53,574 nt of DNA from Candidatus Bipolaricaulota bacterium. Lineage in GTDB: Bacteria; Bipolaricaulota; Bipolaricaulia; RBG-16-55-9. The DNA lies in assembly GCA_018609825.1 (NCBI GenBank), contig JAHEOA010000093.1, positions 1-53,574 on the forward strand, given 5' to 3'. Position 1 is the stretch's first letter; every line of letters starts with the position of its first letter. The position numbers and the translations under genes were made by a program. The notes beneath the pieces are model-generated. The model did no database searches. It worked only from the letters and a program-made list of their open reading frames with translations, and was not told the origin of the DNA. Positions 16,607 through 24,824 of this stretch are shown here, in pieces.

Positions 16607-17458
16607 ATGGATCTGGAGGCGCACTTCGCCGAGCGACGCACGTGGGTGAACGACCGCCTGACGCAGTGGCTGGCCGAGCGCGTCGATGCGCCCGTGGCCC
16701 GGTTGCAGGAAGCGGTGTCCTATGCATTGCAGGGCGGCAAACGGGTGCGGGCGATCCTGGTAATGGAAGCCGCCGAGCTCGGCGGGCTGGACCCGCGCCA
16801 CGCGCTCCCCACCGCCGCCGCGATCGAGTGCTTTCACGCTTACTCGCTCGTCCACGACGACCTGCCGGCCATGGACGACGACGCCGAGCGGCGCGGCCAA
16901 CCGACGGTCCACGTTCAGTACGGCGAGGCCAACGCCGTGCTGGTGGGCGACTCGCTGCTGCCGCTCGGCTTTGAGCTCATCGGCCACGAGCAGCGTCAAT
17001 ACGTGGGCTCAGAGCGCCTTGTCGACGTGGTCGCGCTCTTTGCCGAAACACTCGGTTGCCGAGGGTTGACCGGCGGCCAGTATCTCGATCTGCTGGAGAC
17101 CCCGCCGTCGGATGCCAACGGAGAGCCGTGGCACGAGGTCCACCGCCGCAAGACGGCCAAACTGATCCGGACGGCGTTGGTTGCCGGTGGCCTGTTGGCG
17201 GGCTTGAACAACGAGCCGTTGGTGCGCCTCCGCACGTTCGGCACGCACTTGGGCTTGGCCTATCAGCTCGTCGACGACGTGCTCGACTGGGACGAGCAGG
17301 ACGGATCCGCCCGATTGTCGAGGTTCATGGACCGCACGGCAGCGTGGGATCGGATCCGCCAAGAGACCGACGCGGCGATCGAGGCGTTGGCTGCGTTCGG
17401 CGACGGGGCGGACCGACTGCGCGAGATGACCACGGAACTGGCCGAACGCCAGGCGTAG
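16607..17458 (+). CDS. ispA: Short-chain polyprenyl diphosphate synthase (FPP/GGPP type)
   Basis: Elongates DMAPP with IPP to farnesyl or geranylgeranyl diphosphate. The 283-residue protein has the first aspartate-rich motif HDDLPAMDDD with the two-residue insertion typical of bacterial FPP synthases, GGKRVRA (IPP binding), GGQYLDL and KTAKLIR, and the second aspartate motif DDVLDWDEQDG. Product length cannot be settled by eye. The ATG at 16607 is chosen because the promoter ends 10 nt before it; the open frame further upstream belongs to other sequence. Likely co-transcribed with the Asp23-family gene and menG, which would use polyprenyl products in menaquinone. Supplied by the MEP pathway (ispG at 38.6 kb). 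Confidence 0.93.
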   Translation: MDLEAHFAERRTWVNDRLTQWLAERVDAPVARLQEAVSYALQGGKRVRAILVMEAAELGGLDPRHALPTAAAIECFHAYSLVHDDLPAMDDDAERRGQPTVHVQYGEANAVLVGDSLLPLGFELIGHEQRQYVGSERLVDVVALFAETLGCRGLTGGQYLDLLETPPSDANGEPWHEVHRRKTAKLIRTALVAGGLLAGLNNEPLVRLRTFGTHLGLAYQLVDDVLDWDEQDGSARLSRFMDRTAAWDRIRQETDAAIEALAAFGDGADRLREMTTELAERQA

Positions 17459-17486
17459 GAGCGAAACCGAGCAAGGGGGACGAGCC

Positions 17487-17912
17487 ATGAACGAGGTTGA
17501 TCCGACGGGGCAGGAACTGGGCGAGCTGTTCATTGAGGAGCACGCCCTGGAGATGATCGTCTACGGCGCGCTCCTGGAGGTCGAGGGCCTGTTCACGCCG
17601 GACCGCGTCAAGGGCGGCGGCCTGTGGACGTCGCTGTCGCGCGCCCAACAGGGCGACGGCATCCAGATCGACCTGGCGCCTGACGAGATCAGCGGGACCG
17701 ACGACGAGGCGGACGACGAGGACGAGACCGTGGCCGGTGAGCCCGGCAAGCGGCTCAAATTGCGCCTGTCGCTGGTGGCCAAGTACGGCACGCCCATCCA
17801 CAAGTCGGCCGAGCGGGCCATTCAGACCGTCAAGCGCAAGCTGGAAGAGCTGGCCGGAGCCGAGGTCGACGAGGTCCACGTCGACATCGTCGGCTTGACC
17901 GCCGATTATTGA
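17487..17912 (+). CDS. Asp23/Gls24 family (DUF322) protein
   Basis: A 141-residue protein of the alkaline-shock Asp23 family. The C-terminal half carries the family pattern LRLSLVAKYGTPIHKSAERA, then KRKLEELAG, then VDEVHVDIVGL. In Gram-positive bacteria members bind the cytoplasmic face of the membrane and affect envelope stress; in other lineages the role is unknown. Between the two halves is an acidic stretch (GTDDEADDEDE, around residues 71-82) unlike the compact family core. AAGGGGG precedes the ATG; 28 bp from the polyprenyl synthase and 19 bp from menG, so one operon. Confidence 0.83.
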   Translation: MNEVDPTGQELGELFIEEHALEMIVYGALLEVEGLFTPDRVKGGGLWTSLSRAQQGDGIQIDLAPDEISGTDDEADDEDETVAGEPGKRLKLRLSLVAKYGTPIHKSAERAIQTVKRKLEELAGAEVDEVHVDIVGLTADY

Positions 17913-17931
17913 TCAACGCCGAGCAGCGCCG

Positions 17932-18672
17932 ATGACGCCCGCCGAAGCTGAACCCGCTTCCGCATCCGACGCCTCCGATGTCGCGCGGATGTTTGCGGGC
18001 ATCGCGGCTCGCTACGATCGGGCCAACCGCGTGTTGAGCCTCGGCCGCGACGTCGGCTGGCGCCGACGCCTCATCCACCGAGCCAGTCCGGACGCGAACG
18101 ACGTCGTGGTCGACGTCTGCACGGGCACGGCCGACCTCGTCCGCGACTTCCTGCATGCCCATCCATCGCTGAGCGTCTATGGCGTCGACTTCGCCCGGCC
18201 CATGCTGGCTGCTGGACAATCCAAGCTGGACCGGCAATGGGACCATGCCGTGCTATTGGAGGGCGACGCGCTCCACTTGCCGTTCGCCGACGCCAGCGTC
18301 GACGTGGTCAGCATCGCCTTCGGGCTCCGCAACCTGATCGATTATCCGATGGGCATCCGGGAGATGAGCCGCGTGCTGCGCCCGGGGGGGCGACTGACCA
18401 TCCTCGAGTTCGCCACCCCGCCATCGAGGCTCGTCCGGGCGCTCTACTTTCCCTATCTTCGCCACGTGTTGCCGCGCCTCGGCGGCTGGATCACCGGCGA
18501 CCCCTCCGCGTATTCGTATCTGGATCGCACGGTTCGGGCGTTCCCCTCCCCCGATGCCATTGCCGGCATGATGACGAGCGCAGGCCTGGTCGAGGTCGCT
18601 TACGAGCGGCTGACCATGGGCATCGCCGTGCTCTACCGAGGCCGCCAACCCGAGGCCCGTCACACCCCGTGA
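17932..18672 (+). CDS. menG: Demethylmenaquinone methyltransferase
   Basis: SAM-dependent C-methyltransferase (UbiE/MenG family) for the last step of menaquinone synthesis. The 246-residue protein shows MFAGIAARYDRANRVLSLGRD near the start, the SAM motif VDVCTGTADLV, VVSIAFGLRNLIDY and the C-terminal AYSYLDRTVRAFPSPDA, all diagnostic. Menaquinone rather than ubiquinone is inferred from the non-proteobacterial setting. It ends the polyprenyl synthase, Asp23-family, menG operon and converges with sdhB, whose enzyme delivers electrons to the quinone pool. Confidence 0.93.
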   Translation: MTPAEAEPASASDASDVARMFAGIAARYDRANRVLSLGRDVGWRRRLIHRASPDANDVVVDVCTGTADLVRDFLHAHPSLSVYGVDFARPMLAAGQSKLDRQWDHAVLLEGDALHLPFADASVDVVSIAFGLRNLIDYPMGIREMSRVLRPGGRLTILEFATPPSRLVRALYFPYLRHVLPRLGGWITGDPSAYSYLDRTVRAFPSPDAIAGMMTSAGLVEVAYERLTMGIAVLYRGRQPEARHTP

Positions 18673-18720
18673 CCGCCTCACGCCTCGGCGCCCTCCATGG
18701 ACCTCCCACAAACGTCCCAC

Positions 18721-18740
18721 GGACGTTCCCCCGAACGTCC
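18721..18740. repeat. Perfect inverted repeat between convergent menG and sdhB
   Basis: Arms GGACGTTC and GAACGTCC around CCCC, with two more GAACGTCC-like copies flanking (about 18712 and 18744). The hairpin would form on either strand between two converging genes, so it may act as a bidirectional terminator, although no U-tract follows. Confidence 0.45.
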
Positions 18741-18774
18741 GACGAACGTCCCTGCGGATGCGTATCGGGATGGA

Positions 18775-19488
18775 TCAGTCGTCGAGGTCACGCGACTCGG
18801 TCACCATCGCCTGGCGAACTTCCGAGATCGCCTTGGTGACCTTGATGCCGCGGGGACAGGCGTCGGTGCAGTTGAAGATGTTGCGACAGCTCCAGACGCC
18901 GTCGCGACCGTTCAAGAGATCGAGCCGCTGCTTCCAGGCCTGATCGCGGCTGTCGAAGATGAACCGATGCGCCTGGACGATCGCCGCCGGGCCGACGTAG
19001 TCCTCGTTGGACCAGAACGACGGACAGGCCGTCGTGCACGCCCCGCAGAGGATGCACTTGGTCGTGTCGTCGAAGCAGTCGCGATTCGCTTGGGATTGGA
19101 GCCGCTCATGAGCAGGGGGCCGATCCTCGTTCACCAGATACGGCATCACGGAGCGGTACTTCTGGAAGAACGGCTCCATGTCGACGATCAGATCCTTGAT
19201 GACGCGGAACGCGCGCATCGGCGCGACCGTGACGGGGTCCTTCAGATCGCGCATCAGCACATTGCAGGCGAGCATGTTCCGCCCGTTGATGACCATGGCG
19301 TCCGAGCCGCAAATGCCGTGCTGACACGACCGCCGCACGCCGAGGGTGCCGTCCTGATACCACTTGATCTGATTGAGAGCGTCGAGGAGCCGGTCCGTCG
19401 GCTCGACCTCGAGGGTGAACTCGCCCCAGTGGGGCGTCTCGTCGGCTTCGGGGTTGTAGCGCAGGATCTTGAGCGTTCGCGTGCTCAT
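18775..19488 (-). CDS. sdhB: Succinate dehydrogenase iron-sulfur subunit
   Basis: Electron-transfer subunit of complex II, 237 residues. The N-terminal plant-type ferredoxin domain holds the [2Fe-2S] ligands (SCQHGICGSDAMVINGRNMLAC). The C-terminal domain has CILCGACTTACP and CRNIFNCTDACPRGI for the [4Fe-4S] and [3Fe-4S] clusters. An ATG also occurs at 19497, but GGGTGA abuts it and is better spaced for 19488. Last gene of sdhCDAB, 18 bp after sdhA. Fumarate reductase is structurally similar; gene order and the two membrane subunits favour SDH. Confidence 0.96.
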   Translation of the reverse strand: MSTRTLKILRYNPEADETPHWGEFTLEVEPTDRLLDALNQIKWYQDGTLGVRRSCQHGICGSDAMVINGRNMLACNVLMRDLKDPVTVAPMRAFRVIKDLIVDMEPFFQKYRSVMPYLVNEDRPPAHERLQSQANRDCFDDTTKCILCGACTTACPSFWSNEDYVGPAAIVQAHRFIFDSRDQAWKQRLDLLNGRDGVWSCRNIFNCTDACPRGIKVTKAISEVRQAMVTESRDLDD

Positions 19489-19506
19489 GCTGTCCATTCA
19501 CCCAAT

Positions 19507-21279
19507 TCAGTAGACGCGTTCCTTGGGCTGCCAGTGTGTGATCACCACGGGCTTCTGATCAAGCGCCGCCGTGCCGTCGGCTTGACGGAACGCCAAGGTA
19601 TGGTGGAGCCAGTTCTCGTCGTCGCGGTCGGGACAGTCCTCGCGCGAGTGCGCGCCGCGGCTCTCGGTGCGGGCCAGGGCGCTCTCGGTGGTGACGAGGC
19701 TCAATTCGATCATGTTCGCGATCTCCCAGGTCTCCAAGAGGTCCTGATTGAAGCGCTTGCCGTGATCGCCGATGCCGACGTTCTGGAAGCGCTCGCGCAG
19801 CTCGAGGAGCTTGTCCCGAGCCTCGGTCATCAGCGCCTCCGTCCGGAAGACGCCGACGTTGGTCATCATCGTGCGTTGCAGCTCGTCGCGGATCTCGAAC
19901 GGATTCTCCGAGCCGTCCGCGCACCGGAGCGCCTCGAACGCGTCGACGGCGGCTTGCGCGTCGTCGTCCGGGAGCTCGACCCAGTCCGCCTCCCCGGCGT
20001 GTTGGGCCGCGCGCTGGCCGGCCAGCTTGCCGAAGACGACAAGGTCCAAGAGGCTGTTGGTGCCGAGCCGATTGGCGCCGTGAACGGACACGCAGGCCGT
20101 CTCGCCCGCGGCAAACAGCCCCGGCATCGGCGTGTTGTCGGCGTCGATCACGACCTCCCCATAGGCGTTGGTGGGGATCCCGCCCATGGCGTAGTGGGCG
20201 GTCGGCTGGATGGGGATCGGCGACTCCATCGGATCGATGCCGATGTAGGTCTCGCAGAACTCGAGAATGTCGGGCAGGCGCTGCCTCAGGTGCTCGGCGG
20301 TGACGGGCTCGCGATCGTCGCTCAAGTATCGATTGACGGTCTCCGGTCGAACGTCCAGGTAGACGTAGTCTCCGCCGTCGATGCCGCGCCCATCTTGGAT
20401 CTCCAGATAGATGGCCCGCGAGACGACGTCGCGAGACGCCAGGTCCTTGATGGTCGGCGCATAACGCTCCATGAAGCGCTCGCCCTCGTCGTTGATGAGC
20501 ACGCCGCCCTCGCCGCGCACGCCCTCGGTGATGAGAATCCCCATGCGATAGATGCCCGTCGGATGGAACTGATAAAACTCCATGTCCTCCAAAGGCACCC
20601 CCCGCTGATAGGCCAGCGCCGCCCCGTCGCCGCTGAGCGTCACGGCGTTGCTGGAGACCGACCAGAGCCGCCCCCAGCCGCCCGTGGCGAAGATCACGCT
20701 CTTGGCCTGGAAGACGTGATAGTCGCCCGAGTCGATCGCATAGGCGACCACGCCCGACACGCGCCCGTCGTTGACCAGCAAGTCGAGCACTTGGAACTCG
20801 TCGAAGAAGTTGACCTCGTTCTTGATGCACTGCTGATAGAGCGTCTGCAGGATCATGTGCCCCGTGCGATCGGCGGCGTGGCAGGCGCGCCGGACGGGCT
20901 GTTCCGTCTCGTTGTTGGTGTGGCCGCCGAAGCGTCGTTGCGAGATGCGGCCCTCGTCGGTGCGATCAAAGGGCAGGCCAAGATGCTCCAGCTCGATGAT
21001 CGTCTCGGGGGCTTCGCGACACATCAGCTCGACGGCATCCTGATCGGCCAGATAGTCGCTGCCCTTGATGGTGTCGTAGGTGTGCCACTCCGGCCGATCC
21101 TCCTCGAGGTTGCCGAGGGCTGCGCCGATGCCGCCTTGGGCCGCGCCCGTGTGCGAGCGCGTGGGGTAGAGCTTGCTCAGCACGGCCGTGTCCGCCCCGC
21201 GGGAGGCGTGCAGCGCGGCCATCAGCCCCGCGCCGCCCGCGCCGACGATGATGACCTCGTGACGGTGCCGATGGATCAT
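19507..21279 (-). CDS. sdhA: Succinate dehydrogenase flavoprotein subunit
   Basis: Catalytic FAD subunit oxidising succinate to fumarate in the TCA cycle. The 590-residue protein begins [20 protein letters not shown] (dinucleotide fold), followed by [18 protein letters not shown], where the His of SHT is the covalent FAD attachment. [11 protein letters not shown] and [11 protein letters not shown] line the active site, and [24 protein letters not shown] is the FAD-domain signature. The start at 21279 has GAGGAGG upstream and overlaps the sdhD stop by 4 bp (ATGA). Reading further upstream in the same frame enters sdhD and is not coding. Normal length. Confidence 0.97.
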   Translation of the reverse strand: MIHRHRHEVIIVGAGGAGLMAALHASRGADTAVLSKLYPTRSHTGAAQGGIGAALGNLEEDRPEWHTYDTIKGSDYLADQDAVELMCREAPETIIELEHLGLPFDRTDEGRISQRRFGGHTNNETEQPVRRACHAADRTGHMILQTLYQQCIKNEVNFFDEFQVLDLLVNDGRVSGVVAYAIDSGDYHVFQAKSVIFATGGWGRLWSVSSNAVTLSGDGAALAYQRGVPLEDMEFYQFHPTGIYRMGILITEGVRGEGGVLINDEGERFMERYAPTIKDLASRDVVSRAIYLEIQDGRGIDGGDYVYLDVRPETVNRYLSDDREPVTAEHLRQRLPDILEFCETYIGIDPMESPIPIQPTAHYAMGGIPTNAYGEVVIDADNTPMPGLFAAGETACVSVHGANRLGTNSLLDLVVFGKLAGQRAAQHAGEADWVELPDDDAQAAVDAFEALRCADGSENPFEIRDELQRTMMTNVGVFRTEALMTEARDKLLELRERFQNVGIGDHGKRFNQDLLETWEIANMIELSLVTTESALARTESRGAHSREDCPDRDDENWLHHTLAFRQADGTAALDQKPVVITHWQPKERVY

Positions 21280-21686
21280 GCCAAGCCTCCTCGGGCAAGC
21301 TCTGGCGGCGCGCTGAAGGTAAAGATGACGTAGGCGCCCATGACGATCAAGACGACGAAGACCACGCCGGCGATGGCCTTCAAGATGGTATTGGCGCCGC
21401 GGCCGTGGACGTAGTCGTTGATGACCCAGCGCAGGCCGTTCATGCCGTGGGTGAGCGCGAACGTCAACAACAGCAGGTCGTAGACGCGCCAGATCGGCCC
21501 GAGCGGCCCCGTCCAGCGGGCCACGATCGTCTCGAACTCGATGTTGTCCAGGCCGATGACCCAGTGCATCCAGAGCAGGTGGAAGACGGCGATGAACAAC
21601 AACACCACCCCGGACACGCGCATGAAGTACCAGGACCAGCGCTCGAAGTTGCTGCCGGCATGGGCGCGCGACGGGGGAATAGCCAT
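21276..21686 (-). CDS. sdhD: Succinate dehydrogenase membrane anchor subunit
   Basis: Small hydrophobic quinone-site subunit of complex II, about 136 residues with three membrane spans ([61 protein letters not shown]). The His in [15 protein letters not shown] corresponds to the haem-ligand helix of SdhD. The ATG at 21686 has AGGAGG 12 nt away; a TTG at 21695 is only 3 nt from it, so the start is uncertain by three codons. Between sdhC (18 bp) and sdhA (4-bp overlap). Confidence 0.88.
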   Translation of the reverse strand: MAIPPSRAHAGSNFERWSWYFMRVSGVVLLFIAVFHLLWMHWVIGLDNIEFETIVARWTGPLGPIWRVYDLLLLTFALTHGMNGLRWVINDYVHGRGANTILKAIAGVVFVVLIVMGAYVIFTFSAPPELARGGLA

Positions 21687-21704
21687 AGGGTGCAAACGCC
21701 TCCT

Positions 21705-22106
21705 CTAGATCATCATCACGATCGAGACCAGCGTCACGCCGAGGCTGATCGCCGTGGCGCCGTACCACAGCGCGCGCTGCGCCAGCGCCGTTCGGGGCCA
21801 GATGTCGAACATCACGAGTCGCAATCCGTTCAGCGCGTGATAGACCACCCCGAAGACGAGCAGGACGATCAAGGGCTTGAAGAGCGGATGATGGTAGATG
21901 AACAGCAGCTTGTTAAAGACCGACGGTCCGAAGGCCACCGTGAAGACGTCGACAATGTGCAGAACGAGGAACAACAGCACGCCAAGCCCGGACACGCGGT
22001 GGAGGATCCAGGCCCATTGCCCGACGCCGCCACGATACTGCAGCGCCTCGCGCACTGTCGTCCCTGTACGGGGTCCCTCGGCGTCGACAGTCGATCGATC
22101 AGCCAC
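21705..22106 (-). CDS. sdhC: Succinate dehydrogenase cytochrome b556 subunit
   Basis: First gene of sdhCDAB; about 133 residues with three spans. The haem-ligand and quinone-site signatures appear in [19 protein letters not shown] and in [17 protein letters not shown]. With sdhD it anchors SdhAB to the membrane and passes electrons to menaquinone. No ATG is available: GTG codons at 22112 and 22106 compete, and AAGGGA is 7 nt from the second, which I prefer. A promoter (22177-22206) lies about 70 nt upstream. Confidence 0.88.
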   Translation of the reverse strand: MADRSTVDAEGPRTGTTVREALQYRGGVGQWAWILHRVSGLGVLLFLVLHIVDVFTVAFGPSVFNKLLFIYHHPLFKPLIVLLVFGVVYHALNGLRLVMFDIWPRTALAQRALWYGATAISLGVTLVSIVMMI

Positions 22107-22176
22107 GGTCACGTCCCTTGTGCGGGTTGAGGTTCGATGGCGTCATTGCCGAGCAACGTGCGAACCGCCGGTTGCC

Positions 22177-22206
22177 ACGATAGGCCATCCTAAGCATCCC
22201 CGACAA
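22177..22206 (-). promoter_or_regulatory. Promoter of sdhCDAB
   Basis: On the minus strand: TTGTCG (22201-22206), 18 bp, TATCGT (22177-22182). It occupies the divergent region shared with pyk (22107-22406), which otherwise holds only the pyk promoter and leader. Confidence 0.5.
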
Positions 22207-22265
22207 GGGCGACTATGATCTATATCAGGACCGAACGGCTCCCTGCGCCCATGGGGCTGGCCCCG

Positions 22266-22294
22266 TTGGCGCAAACCGGGCGAGCTGATACACT
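22266..22294 (+). promoter_or_regulatory. Promoter of pyk
   Basis: TTGGCG (22266-22271), 17 bp, TACACT (22289-22294), giving a leader of about 100 nt. A second -10-like TATGAT (22214-22219) has no -35. Confidence 0.6.
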
Positions 22295-22392
22295 TGGAGT
22301 GCCCGATCATGAAGCCACCTGTGACCTCCCATCGCCGAACGCCGGCCCGGCCGTTCGTCTCGTTGACGCGAGCTTGTCGGAGGGGTAAGGCG

Positions 22393-22422
22393 GTGATCGC
22401 AGCCCCATGGACCATCCGTTGA
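22393..22422 (+). CDS. Possible 9-codon leader ORF overlapping the pyk start
   Basis: GTG to TGA, encoding MIAAPWTIR. The only strong ribosome-binding site before pyk, GGAGGGG (22379-22385), is 7 nt from this GTG, not from the pyk ATG at 22407 (21 nt). Its TGA overlaps a TTG at 22419 (TTGA), from which pyruvate kinase would read MKKTKVVATLGPAS, the normal family N-terminus. This suggests translational coupling. Evidence is positional only. Confidence 0.35.
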   Translation: MIAAPWTIR

Positions 22423-23804
22423 AGAAGACCAAAGTCGTGGCCACGCTCGGACCCGCCTCGCAAGACGCCTCGACGATCGGGGAGATGATTCGGGCGGGCA
22501 TGAACGTCGTGCGGCTCAACCTGGCCCACGGCGATCGCGACACGCACCGCCAGATGCTGCAAACGGTCCGCCAGGTGGCCACCAACCTCGAGATCCCCAT
22601 GGCGGTGATGGCCGACGCGCCGGGCGAGGGCATCCGGACGGGCACGCTGCAGGGCGAGCACGTGGCCCTGACAGCCGGGCAGACGTTCACGCTGACCAAC
22701 GAGTCGATCATCGGCGACGACTCGCGCGTCTACGTCGATCGGCAGGACTTCGCCGACTACGTCAAGCCGGGCATGGAAGTGCTGCTGGCGGGCGGGGAGA
22801 TCGTGTTGACCGTCGAGGACGTCATCGAGGGCGACGTCATCTGCGAAGTGCAGAACGACGGGGTGTTGGCCGAGCGCAAGCGCATCAGCGTCCCCGACGT
22901 CGACATCCCCATGGCCGCCCACGACGACGAGGACCTCCGCTTCGCCATCGATCTCGACGTCGACTGGCTGGCGGTCTCGTTCGTGGAACGCGCGACCGAC
23001 ATTGTTCAGGTCCGCGACGTCATGGGCGAGGCGCCGGTCGACGTGATCGCCAAGATCGAGACGCCGAAGGCGTACCAGCACATCGACGAGATCATCGACG
23101 CGGCCGACGGCATCATGGTGGCCCGCGGGGACCTTGGCGTGGAGCTGCCCTATGAGGAAGTTCCGCTCGCCCAGAAGAAGATCGTCACCAAGTGCAACGA
23201 CGCGGGCAAACCCGTCATCATTGCCACCCAGATGCTCAAGTCGATGACCGACGCGCCGACGCCGACCCGCGCGGAGGTGGCCGACGTCGCCAATGCCATT
23301 ATGGACGGAACCGATGCCATCATGCTCAGCGAGGAGACGGCCATCGGCGACTATCCCGTGGCGACGATCGAGGTGATGACCAACGTCGCCGAGCGCATCG
23401 AGCGTGACGAGGAAGTCTACCATCGCCTCAAGGGGGGACAAGCCTCGGTGACCGAGGCCATTGGGGAATCGGCCTGTGAGATCGCCGAACGGATCGAAGC
23501 TGCGGCCATCATCCCCTCGACGGCCTCCGGATCCACGGCCCGGCTCGTGGCCAAGTTCCGTCCGCGCAATCCGATCATCGTCGTGACGTATTCCGAACGC
23601 GTCCGGAACAAGCTTGCGCTCGTCTGGGGGCTCTATTCGCTCGTCGTCGGCTATCACGACAACACGGAACTGATGCTGCGCCGCGCCATTGAGACCGCCG
23701 CGCGTCACTTCGATATGCCGGCTGAGTCGCCCGTCGTGCTTACCGCCGGCGCGCCCTTCGGCGTCCCGGGCACCACCAACCTGATCAAGGTCGACACCGT
23801 CTGA
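22407..23804 (+). CDS. pyk: Pyruvate kinase with atypical cation site
   Basis: Transfers phosphate from phosphoenolpyruvate to ADP in glycolysis. The 465-residue protein has the catalytic core IAKIETPKAYQHIDEI (Lys and Glu), MVARGDLGVELP (Asp) and ATQMLKSM, plus the effector-type C-terminal domain ending PFGVPGTTNLIKV. Two normally invariant segments are altered: RLNLAHG in place of the family's R-NFSHG, and DAPGEGIRTG in place of DTKGPEIRTG. Those Ser, Thr and Glu positions form the K+ site, so cation dependence is probably unusual. Start uncertain: ATG at 22407 lacks a ribosome-binding site, and TTG at 22419 gives the canonical N-terminus. Followed 12 bp later by carbamate kinase. Confidence 0.93.
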   Translation: MDHPLKKTKVVATLGPASQDASTIGEMIRAGMNVVRLNLAHGDRDTHRQMLQTVRQVATNLEIPMAVMADAPGEGIRTGTLQGEHVALTAGQTFTLTNESIIGDDSRVYVDRQDFADYVKPGMEVLLAGGEIVLTVEDVIEGDVICEVQNDGVLAERKRISVPDVDIPMAAHDDEDLRFAIDLDVDWLAVSFVERATDIVQVRDVMGEAPVDVIAKIETPKAYQHIDEIIDAADGIMVARGDLGVELPYEEVPLAQKKIVTKCNDAGKPVIIATQMLKSMTDAPTPTRAEVADVANAIMDGTDAIMLSEETAIGDYPVATIEVMTNVAERIERDEEVYHRLKGGQASVTEAIGESACEIAERIEAAAIIPSTASGSTARLVAKFRPRNPIIVVTYSERVRNKLALVWGLYSLVVGYHDNTELMLRRAIETAARHFDMPAESPVVLTAGAPFGVPGTTNLIKVDTV

Positions 23805-23816
23805 GGCTGATCTCCC

Positions 23817-24785
23817 ATGACATCCCCTGATCCCCCAACGGCTGTCATCGCATTGGGCGGCAACGCGATCTCGTCCGCCCAAGGACGCGGCACCCTCGAG
23901 GCCCAACGCGCCGCCATTCGGGACAGCGCAGGCCAGATCGTCGAGATCATGGCGGACGGCTACCGCGTGGTGCTCACCCACGGCAACGGGCCGCAAGTCG
24001 GCGCGTTGCTCCTGCAACAGGAGCTAAGCGCCGACGACGTTTCTCCCATGCCGCTCGACGTCTGCGTGGCGATGACCCAAGGCCAGATCGGGTATCTCGT
24101 TCAGCAAGCGCTGCGCCATGCCCTGGCCGACCGGCCGATCGCGCAGGCCGTCGCCTCGGTGGTGACCCAGGTCGTCGTCGATCCGGACGACGAGGCGTTT
24201 GCGAACCCGGCCAAGCCGATCGGGCCGTTCTATACCGAGCATGAAGCCCGTCGCTTCGAGGGCCAACCCGACTACGTCATCAAGGACGTGGGCCACGGAG
24301 AACGCCCGTTCCGGCGCGTCGTGCCGTCCCCCGTCCCGATGGAGATCATCGAAGCGTCCAGCATCCGGGCCATGGTCCAACACGGCCAACTCGTCATCGC
24401 CTGCGGGGGCGGCGGCGTCCCCGTCATCCGCCGGAACGGTCAACTGGAAGGCATCGAAGCGGTCATCGACAAGGACCTGGCAACCGAGCGCCTGGCCAGC
24501 TCAATGGACGCCGAAACGCTGATGATCCTGACCGACGTCGAACGGGTCGCACTGCGCTACGGAACCCCCGAACAGCAGGAACTCGATCGGGTCTCGCTTG
24601 AGGAGGCCCGCGCTTACCTGGCGGATGGCGAGTTTCCGGCAGGCAGCATGGGGCCGAAGATCGAGGCGGCGATCCACTTCCTGGACAACGGCGGGCAGCA
24701 GGCCGTGATCACGTCGCTGAGCCAAGCTCGCGAAGGACTGCGCGGCCACGCGGGCACGACGATCGCGCGCACGCCGTCAAGCTGA
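23817..24785 (+). CDS. arcC: Carbamate kinase
   Basis: Reversibly makes ATP and carbamate from carbamoyl phosphate and ADP. The 322-residue amino-acid-kinase-fold protein has AVIALGGNAI near the start, LTHGNGPQVGALLLQQE, VIACGGGGVPVIRR, the IDKDLATERLA segment and LTDVERVAL. GSMGPKIEAAIHFL closes the core, as in ArcC. No arginine deiminase or ornithine carbamoyltransferase is adjacent, so the source of carbamoyl phosphate is not shown; allantoin, agmatine or pyrimidine routes are alternatives. Probably in an operon with pyk (12 bp gap), both being ATP-yielding kinases. Confidence 0.94.
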   Translation: MTSPDPPTAVIALGGNAISSAQGRGTLEAQRAAIRDSAGQIVEIMADGYRVVLTHGNGPQVGALLLQQELSADDVSPMPLDVCVAMTQGQIGYLVQQALRHALADRPIAQAVASVVTQVVVDPDDEAFANPAKPIGPFYTEHEARRFEGQPDYVIKDVGHGERPFRRVVPSPVPMEIIEASSIRAMVQHGQLVIACGGGGVPVIRRNGQLEGIEAVIDKDLATERLASSMDAETLMILTDVERVALRYGTPEQQELDRVSLEEARAYLADGEFPAGSMGPKIEAAIHFLDNGGQQAVITSLSQAREGLRGHAGTTIARTPSS

Positions 24786-24786
24786 C

Positions 24787-24816
24787 TTGCTCAGGTCCAG
24801 CGGCCGTCGCTAGGCT
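24787..24816 (+). promoter_or_regulatory. Promoter of xseA, leaderless type
   Basis: TTGCTC (24787-24792), 18 bp, TAGGCT (24811-24816); 8 nt to the ATG at 24825 and no Shine-Dalgarno site. Confidence 0.5.
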
Positions 24817-24824
24817 GGATCGGC

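Noticed and set aside
18697..21333. An 878-codon open frame on the + strand opposite sdhAB
   Set aside because: Antisense shadow of sdhA and sdhB; biased composition and no recognisable domain.
22143..24017. A 624-codon open frame on the - strand opposite pyk
   Set aside because: His/Asp/Arg-rich antisense shadow of pyruvate kinase.
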